In this document: positions 46,851 to 51,482 of the stretch, piece after piece
Numbering within the stretch: position 1 is the first letter of the stretch
How the letters are laid out: the number at the start of each line of letters is the position of its first letter
Origin: an uncultured Clostridia bacterium
Lineage (GTDB): Bacteria > Bacillota > Clostridia > Christensenellales > CAG-138
Assembly: GCA_944366945.1 (NCBI GenBank)
Contig: CALVWJ010000019.1
Location: 1 to 51,482 of the forward strand
Direction of reading: 5' to 3'
Length of the DNA stretch: 51,482 nucleotides
Program-made: the position numbers and the translations under genes
The notes under the pieces: model-generated
What the model was told of the DNA's origin: nothing
The model's database searches: none
What the model saw: only the letters and a program-made list of their open reading frames with translations

Positions 46851-47289
46851 ATGCCGGTATTCAAAATGAGGGCAACGGTACATGGTATGTGATGCCAAGG
46901 TATGTGAGCTGGGAAAGCGAGCACAAGCAGAAAGGCAAGCGTGGCTTTACCACAAAGAAAGGTGCGCAGGAATGGGAGCGGATGTTCCAGTTGCGGAACT
47001 CTTCTGACCTTGATATGAACTTTAATGTTTTTACGGAGCTGTATATCCGATATGTAAAAACCGTCTAAAAGAAAATGCCTGGCTGACGAAGGAGCATATT
47101 ATCCGCACGAAGATGCTGCCCTTTTTTGGCAAGCTGAAAATCAGCGAGATTTCCACAAAAGAGATCATCACATGTCAGAACGAGATTCTTGCCTATCGTG
47201 ACGAGAAGAAAAAGCCTTATTCGCAGACCTATCTGAAAACGCTGCATAACCAGCTGCAACCTTGCAATGTTCCTTTTTTCGAGAAGTAA
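46851..47289 (+). pseudogene. Tyrosine integrase remnant (N-terminal part, frameshifted)
   Basis: ATG 46851 has an ideal site (AAAGGAGAAGGAATA) and encodes MPVFK. One lost A shifts the frame, after which NEGNGTWYVMPRYV...KQKGKRGFTTKKGAQEWERMF is the Arm-type DNA-binding domain of Tn916/phage-like integrases. A second shift near 47060 leads into the core-binding domain (RLKENAWLTKEHIIRTKMLPFFGKLKISEIS...YSQTYLKTLHNQL), which ends at TAA 47287. The catalytic domain with the R...HxxR...Y residues is missing. It cannot be functional. Confidence 0.85.
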
Positions 47290-47301
47290 TGAAGTTTGGA
47301 C

Positions 47302-47341
47302 GGGTACAAGGGTGTCCTTTTCTAAGGACACCCTTGTACCC
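47302..47341. repeat. Perfect 18-bp inverted repeat inside the element remnant
   Basis: Arms 47302-47319 and 47324-47341 are exact complements around a four-base loop. It lies 12 bases after the truncated integrase frame and has no U-run. It might be a mobile-element end, a recombination hairpin or a structured RNA. Confidence 0.55.
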
Positions 47342-47463
47342 ACGGAGCGCCCACGACATCTTTGTAGCCGAAGTGCTGAAAGTGTCATAATTGGGTTACG
47401 CGCTTTGAAAAAGGTGCGCAACTGGCTAGCCCGCAGTATTGCAAAACGAAGGTAGGAATACGA

Positions 47464-48700
47464 ATGCCGAAGGAAGATTTCAGCATCGCCCGTGTGGGAA
47501 AACGGACGAGAGAGCGCGTTGGAAAGTTTGAGCGGCACATCGAGCGAAAAAATGAAAACCATGAAAATATGAATGTAGACCTGTCCCGAACGCCGATAAA
47601 TATTCCTTTCAAGGCTGCGGCAAGCTGACCTATAACGAACATCTTGACAAGCTGATTGCGGACGGGACAGTATCCTTAAATGGGCTGAAAGCAGATGTAA
47701 CCGTTTTTAACGAGATGATTTTGGATGTGAATACAGACTATTTTGAGAGGAACGGCGATTATGATTTCGCCTGTCGTTTCTATGAAGAAGCGCTCCATTT
47801 TGCAAAAAAGCTATATGGAAAAGACAATATTATTTCATTATTTCCGCAGTCATGCACGCCGATGAATTGAATATGGTTATGACCGAAACGTACGGAAAAA
47901 CGATTTATCACTACCATCTGCACATTATGGTATTGCCGGTGGTGGATAAAGAGATGCACGGGTCGAAACGCTGCAAAGGCCCAGCGCTGGTGGAAACTGT
48001 GAAAGAAGTGATGCATCAGATCAGCCATTCAAAGAGAGAGAAATCAGAAAAAGCGTTGGATAAAAACGGAAATCCCATATTGAATCGTAACGGGAAACCT
48101 GTTTATCATGCTTTTTACATTATTTACAGGATAAGTTTTGCTAGGGCTTTGACCGTGGCGAGCGGAGAAGTGCGACAGAAATCCTAACTTCACTTGGGTA
48201 CAAAATTCAACAGGGCGAAAAAAGGCTGGCAGATATTGAACAGAGAATTGCCGCTGAGCAAGTCCGTTATCACGATAACCACAAGGCTTCTATGACCTTT
48301 GCAGAGATCCACAGCTCTGGCAAAAAATCCTTTACAGGCAAATATACGGGTATCGGCTAAGGACTATGAAAAGCTGGCAATACTGGAGAAGCGCAGCTAC
48401 TCGGCGGAGTCTGAAGCGCAGCGATTTAAAGAGGAAAACAGAAGCCTATCCCGTCAAATATAGGTCTCTGCAAAGCGAGGTTTCAAAGTTAAGAACTGCG
48501 CTGCGGAAGCTGACCGAAAAGTGCGGGCCGTATTTGAAGCGTTAACGATTGCGCCGCAAAAGGTCAAGGAGTTTATCGTCGGTATTCTTGGAAAGTCTAA
48601 AAAACAAGAAAAAAGTATTTATTATGATCCGGTTCCAGCTCGTAAGCAACAGTCACAGGAGCGTGAAAAACGCTCTAAAAATAAAGACTATGAAAGATAA
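47464..48700 (+). pseudogene. MobV/Pre-type relaxase (plasmid recombination enzyme), multiply frameshifted
   Basis: ATG 47464 begins MPKEDFSIARVGKRTRERVGKFERHIERKNENHENMNVDLS. Then, in other frames, come GCGKLTYNEHLDKLI, VFNEMILDVNTDYFERNGDYDFACRFYEEALHFAKKLYG, VMHADELN and YHYHLHIMVLPVVDKEMHGSKRCKG. The HxHLH-type region is the relaxase metal site of the MobV family (IPR001668-type). Beyond it a coiled-coil C-terminal region (GEKRLADIEQRIAAEQ...) continues with further shifts to TAA 48698. At least four interruptions, so it is dead. MobV relaxases and TnpV go together in Tn4451-like mobilizable elements. Confidence 0.85.
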
Positions 48701-48706
48701 AAAAGG

Positions 48707-49085
48707 CAATTGCAAAAACGATCTTTGAAAATAGGCAGCGCTTATGTGCGGCTGGGAGATTATCTGCTCTCCTGCGTGTTTTTACACACCGAAAAAGAAA
48801 ACAGGCCTGTGGGCATATGGGGCAACGATATTTGGATTATCTCAAACAGCACCGCAAAGTGATTTACATTAATCTGCTCACAAGCGGCAAGCTGAACCGT
48901 TGCCTTGCGGATGTTGATGAAACAAGGCAGAAGATATGTTTTTTCGGCTGGTAGAGCAGATGGTGAAGCGTGAGGGAGTAACCGAGCAGCTAAAAACAGA
49001 AAATCAAATGGAATGGGTTCGGAAGATGAACAACATTCGCAGTCGAGCAAAAGAGATTATCAATAACGAAATTATTTACCTATGA
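48707..49085 (+). pseudogene. TnpV-like transposon protein, frameshifted
   Basis: Pieces in three frames match the small TnpV protein of Tn4451-type elements: GDYLLSC near 48752, then GQRYLDYLKQHRKVIYINLLTSGKLNRCLADVDE, and finally MFFRLVEQMVKREGVTEQLKTENQMEWVRKMNNIRSRAKEI to TGA 49083-49085. The N-terminal third is scrambled. It supports the reading of 46851-49085 as one decayed mobilizable element. Confidence 0.75.
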
Positions 49086-49086
49086 T

Positions 49087-49122
49087 AAGGTGGGGCAGAG
49101 CTTTCAAACTCTGCCCCACCTT
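49087..49122. terminator. Bidirectional terminator between the element remnant and the HxlR gene
   Basis: Fourteen-base perfect arms (49087-49100 and 49109-49122), loop CTTTCAAA, T-rich on the plus side (TTTATTTAT). It lies 10 bases past the HxlR stop. Confidence 0.75.
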
Positions 49123-49131
49123 TATTTATGG

Positions 49132-49464
49132 CTAAATTCTGTTTTTCGCTCCCCAGTCACACATACTATCTAAAATTGGAATCAGTGATTTACCCCGTTC
49201 TGTCAAGCTATACTCCACCTTTGGTGGGATCTGCGGGTATTCCTCCCGATGGACAAGCCCGTCTGCTTCTAATTCTTTTAGGGTGGTACTCAGCGTTTTG
49301 TAGGAAATGGTTTTAATATATTTCTTCAATTCGTTGAAGCGCACAACTTTAAAGCCCATCAGAGCATATAGGATAAACATCTTGTACTTTCCCTGTATTA
49401 AGGACATGGTATAGTTAAATCCGGTTTCTTCCAGATTGGCGTCGTTAATGCACTCCATGCTCAT
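49132..49464 (-). CDS. HxlR-family winged-helix regulator
   Basis: 110 aa, ATG 49464 after TAGGAGAG. Single HxlR domain: MSLIQGKYKMFILYALMGFKVVRFNELKKYI, then ISYKTLSTTLKELEADGLVHREEYPQIPPKVEYSLTERGKSLIPILDSM. It has one N-terminal Cys (Cys5) and one late Cys, either of which could sense thiol or quinone stress as in HypR/YodB relatives. It is transcribed divergently from the flavin reductase at 49612, its likely target; the 147-base gap is AT-rich with several TATAAT-like sites. Confidence 0.92.
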   Translation of the reverse strand: MSMECINDANLEETGFNYTMSLIQGKYKMFILYALMGFKVVRFNELKKYIKTISYKTLSTTLKELEADGLVHREEYPQIPPKVEYSLTERGKSLIPILDSMCDWGAKNRI

Positions 49465-49611
49465 TTTATACTCTCCTAAAAGTAAGTATATAATCTCCAT
49501 GTTAGTATCGCACTTTCATGTGCGTACTTGTATTGTTTTCTATTCTTGCTAAAATTATAATATCAAAAGCAGATGAAGTCAATCTGCTTAACACGGAAAG
49601 GAGTCATAACT

Positions 49612-50184
49612 ATGCCGAAGAATTTGGGAGTCAAACCTTACTTGTTCCCTATGCCGACTTACATGATCGGCACTTACAACGAAGATAATACAGTTGATGT
49701 GATGATGATGGCGTGGGGCGGAATTTGCGCCGAAGATATGGTTGCGCTAAATCTGGAGGCAGAACATAAAACAGTGGCTAATCTGGAAACAAGGAAAGCC
49801 TTTACTCTCGCTGTCCCGGGAACAGATACGCTGCGGGAATCTGATTTTCTCGGAATCGCCAGTTCCAACAAGATGGAGGACAAATTTGAGCGCACGGGGC
49901 TTCATGCTGTTAAAAGCGAACGAGTGGACGCTCCTGTTATTACCGAATATCCGCTCACATTGGAGTGCGAGGTTGTAGAAATGCAATCCCAGCCTTATGG
50001 CCTGCGGGTGCTTGGAAAAATTGTCAATGTGCTTGCAGATGAAAATGTTTTGGATGATGCAGGGAAAATCGATGCCGGGAAACTCCATGCTTTTGCCTTT
50101 GACCAAATGCAGAATGGGTATTATGCTATTGGTGAAAAGGTAGGTCAAGCATGGCACAGCGGCGCAGACCTAATGAGAAAATAA
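49612..50184 (+). CDS. Flavin reductase-like (FMN-binding split barrel) protein
   Basis: 190 aa, ATG 49612 after AAAGGAG. Flavin-reductase domain: PYLFPMPTYMIGTYNEDNTVDVMMMAWGG at the start, NLETRKAFTLAVPG, and DFLGIASSNKMEDKFERTGLH. The DIM6/NTAB-like family binds FMN and reduces flavins or quinones. Divergent from the HxlR gene, as is common for redox-stress regulons. Confidence 0.9.
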   Translation: MPKNLGVKPYLFPMPTYMIGTYNEDNTVDVMMMAWGGICAEDMVALNLEAEHKTVANLETRKAFTLAVPGTDTLRESDFLGIASSNKMEDKFERTGLHAVKSERVDAPVITEYPLTLECEVVEMQSQPYGLRVLGKIVNVLADENVLDDAGKIDAGKLHAFAFDQMQNGYYAIGEKVGQAWHSGADLMRK

Positions 50185-50214
50185 GTGCGTGGTATGAGAG
50201 ATAAGTAAAAAACT

Positions 50215-50700
50215 GTTATTTTAAACGGCATCTCTGCAAAACGGGAAATACTTCTGCTCTCGTCAAAGCGTTTACGGAAGGGACTAAGAGCGTCGGTAAC
50301 GGATCATGGCTGTAAAGGCTGCTTTAGTGGACACAGCAGCAAGAAATGTCCCTGTTTTCAGAAAGATGACATGGCTCAGATTTACCCCACGGCAAAGACA
50401 AGCGATGTAGTTGTGTTAGCCAGCCCGCTTTACTATTGGACGATCAGCGGACAGCTTAGGACAGCACTTGACCATCTGTTTGCTTTGGAGGAAGGAGATG
50501 GGAATTTCCTCAAAGAAAATGGGAAATCGTCAGCCCTTCTGATGGCGCAGAAGGCCACGGATTTGATGACGCTGTACTTTAAACACCTGCGGAGGAAAAA
50601 CCGCGGTCATGTCTTGGCTGGAGGAAATATGGAAGCTGTCGACATTAAAGGAAAGGCAGAAATCGAGTAAGCCTATACGCTTGGAAAATCTATTCAATAG
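50215..50700 (+). pseudogene. Flavodoxin-family NADPH-dependent FMN reductase, broken
   Basis: A recognisable gene spread over several frames: VILNG...TSALVKAFTEG (phosphate-loop start, shifted), HGCKGCFSGHSSKKCPCFQKDDMAQIYPTAKTSDVVVLASPLYYWTISGQLRTALDHLF, then ATDLMTLYFKHL...GHVLAGGNMEAVDIKGKAEIE, a stop, and AYTLGKSI to TAG 50698. At least two shifts and one in-frame stop. The CKGC...CPC cysteine pattern is that of iron-sulfur flavoproteins. Confidence 0.8.
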
Positions 50701-50721
50701 TACAGAAAGGAACGAATTACA

Positions 50722-51219
50722 ATGAAACAAATTACTTTACCTAAGGCTTCTGTGCTAACTTCACCCAACCCAGTAACGGTGGTATGCACCCAAAAACCGG
50801 ATGGTTCTACGAATCTTGCAACGGTATCTTGGTGGACTTATCTCTCCTACAATCCGAGTATGATTGCTTATGCCATGGCAAAGACTTCCTACAGCGGCGA
50901 AGTGGTGCGGAATAATAAGAAGGTCATTCTTACCATTCCTGGCGCAGAAATTGCCGACGCTGTACTCGGCTGTGGCAGCACCACCGGACGCAATACCGAT
51001 AAGGTTTCCAAATTCCACATTGAGCTTGCCGAAATAGAGGGCAGCGCTATCAAAATTCCCGCTCACAGCCGGGTAGCTATTGTTTGCAACTTGAAGGAAT
51101 ATCATGAAGTGGGCGACCATTACCTGTATATCTGCAATGTGGAACAGGTTTATGGGGATGATAGTGAAGAAGCATTGTTCGCTTGGAACGGCTATTCCCA
51201 AATTCGTCCGGCGAAATAA
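50722..51219 (+). CDS. Flavin reductase family protein (second copy)
   Basis: 165 aa, ATG 50722 after AGAAAGGAA. Flavin-reductase-like split barrel: NPVTVVCTQKPDGSTNLATVSWWTYLSYNPSMIAYAMAKTSYSGE, then KKVILTIPGAEIADAVLGCGSTTGRNTDK and VEQVYGDDSEEALFAWNGYSQIRP. Not closely similar to the copy at 49612. Followed 13 bases later by a truncated nitroreductase, so it was part of a flavin-dependent reductase operon. Confidence 0.9.
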   Translation: MKQITLPKASVLTSPNPVTVVCTQKPDGSTNLATVSWWTYLSYNPSMIAYAMAKTSYSGEVVRNNKKVILTIPGAEIADAVLGCGSTTGRNTDKVSKFHIELAEIEGSAIKIPAHSRVAIVCNLKEYHEVGDHYLYICNVEQVYGDDSEEALFAWNGYSQIRPAK

Positions 51220-51232
51220 AAGGAGAACTCAA

Positions 51233-51319
51233 ATGGACTTTTTACAACTTGCGGCAGGCCGCTATTCTATCCGTTCTTTCTCTGGCCGTCCGTTAACTGA
51301 AATGACGAATAAACTTTAA
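51233..51319 (+). pseudogene. Nitroreductase family, truncated after ~23 residues
   Basis: ATG 51233 with AAAGGAG starts MDFLQLAAGRYSIRSFSGRPL, the typical nitroreductase N-terminus (ARYSxRSF, FMN-contacting Arg/Ser), then diverges (TEMTNKL) and stops at TAA 51317. The rest of the gene is absent; the following DNA is very AT-rich with no continuation in any frame. A deletion or insertion has removed the 3' part. Confidence 0.75.
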
Positions 51320-51390
51320 AAAACAGAATTCTTTATATATACTATTAAGATTTTTAAATTTTATTAGGCTCTAATCTTTACTAGAAAAGT

Positions 51391-51420
51391 AAAAGCCGCT
51401 TGCAGAAATGCAGGCGGCTT
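51391..51420 (-). terminator. Terminator of the gene at the right edge
   Basis: AAGCCGC (51393-51399) pairs with GCGGCTT (51414-51420), with TGCA-type inner pairing. On the minus strand it is followed by TTTACTTTTC. It lies 21 bases past the stop of the partial gene at 51441. Confidence 0.65.
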
Positions 51421-51440
51421 GTTTGCATACAGAAACTATA

Positions 51441-51482
51441 TTAACGCTTTTTTCTATATTCTTTTGGCAGCATTTGAAAGAA
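51441..51482 (-). CDS. 3' end of a probable AraC-family regulator (partial)
   Basis: Only 13 codons are inside the window: FFQMLPKEYRKKR and TAA (51443-51441). The LPKEYRKKR ending is characteristic of the last helix of AraC/XylS HTH domains (usually TPxEYR). A terminator directly downstream supports a genuine gene end. The rest lies beyond the window. Confidence 0.5.
   Translation of the reverse strand, partial: FFQMLPKEYRKKR

Overview
The window looks like a chromosomal segment of a spore-forming, fairly GC-rich member of the Clostridia (Firmicutes). Evidence: two tandem alpha/beta small acid-soluble spore proteins, a GlgC/GlgD pair, the Asp23-DAK2-RecG order, a T-box leader before ileS, a LytTR/DUF3021 pair and a QueT transporter. 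No rRNA, tRNA or CRISPR array was found. Genus cannot be fixed from this sequence; a Christensenellales- or Ruminococcaceae-like lineage would fit.

Layout. 1-4812: glycogen operon (glgC end, glgD, glgA, a GH13 enzyme). 4809-5612: a DUF1858 redox-disulfide protein and queT. 5863-10378 (minus): prs, a PHP phosphoesterase and ftsH. 10400-14223: AT-richer accessory patch with a 781-bp element bounded by inverted repeats and an 8-bp target duplication, gene remnants, and a two-gene flavodoxin/ferredoxin module. 14724-18151: T-box-controlled ileS of the eukaryote-like type. 18152-28232: mixed housekeeping and small-regulator genes (psuG, CPBP protease, PPC protein, dsdA, LytTR/DUF3021, small alarmone synthetase, SDR, SASPs, GNAT). 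28657-33082 (minus): Asp23 - fakA-like - recG. 33227-35773: ogt diverging from tkt. 35774-37782: a 2-kb island with almost no protein coding, holding two paralogous ~260-bp structured units, a 66-aa XRE regulator, two palindromic operators and a 109-nt hairpin. 37783-46634: tadA-lpdA, an EamA exporter, clpB, and xpt - PQ-loop protein - guaA. 46851-49085: graveyard of an integrative/mobilizable element (integrase, MobV, TnpV, all broken) directly downstream of guaA. 49132-51482: HxlR regulator, flavin reductases, and decayed flavodoxin and nitroreductase genes.

How the genes connect. Glycogen genes form one tight operon; the xpt-guaA group is purine salvage and GMP synthesis, with prs supplying PRPP elsewhere. 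Two separate flavin/FeS redox modules (12126-14223 and 49132-51319) sit in AT-richer, decaying surroundings, suggesting transfer and erosion. The strongest candidates for something undescribed are nucleic-acid elements rather than proteins: the paired structured units with the neighbouring XRE/operator/hairpin locus (36354-37376), a small three-way-junction RNA candidate (18488-18585), and the 781-bp non-autonomous element carrying a lipoprotein gene (10732-11512). A shifted glgA start at an 11-A run is also notable.
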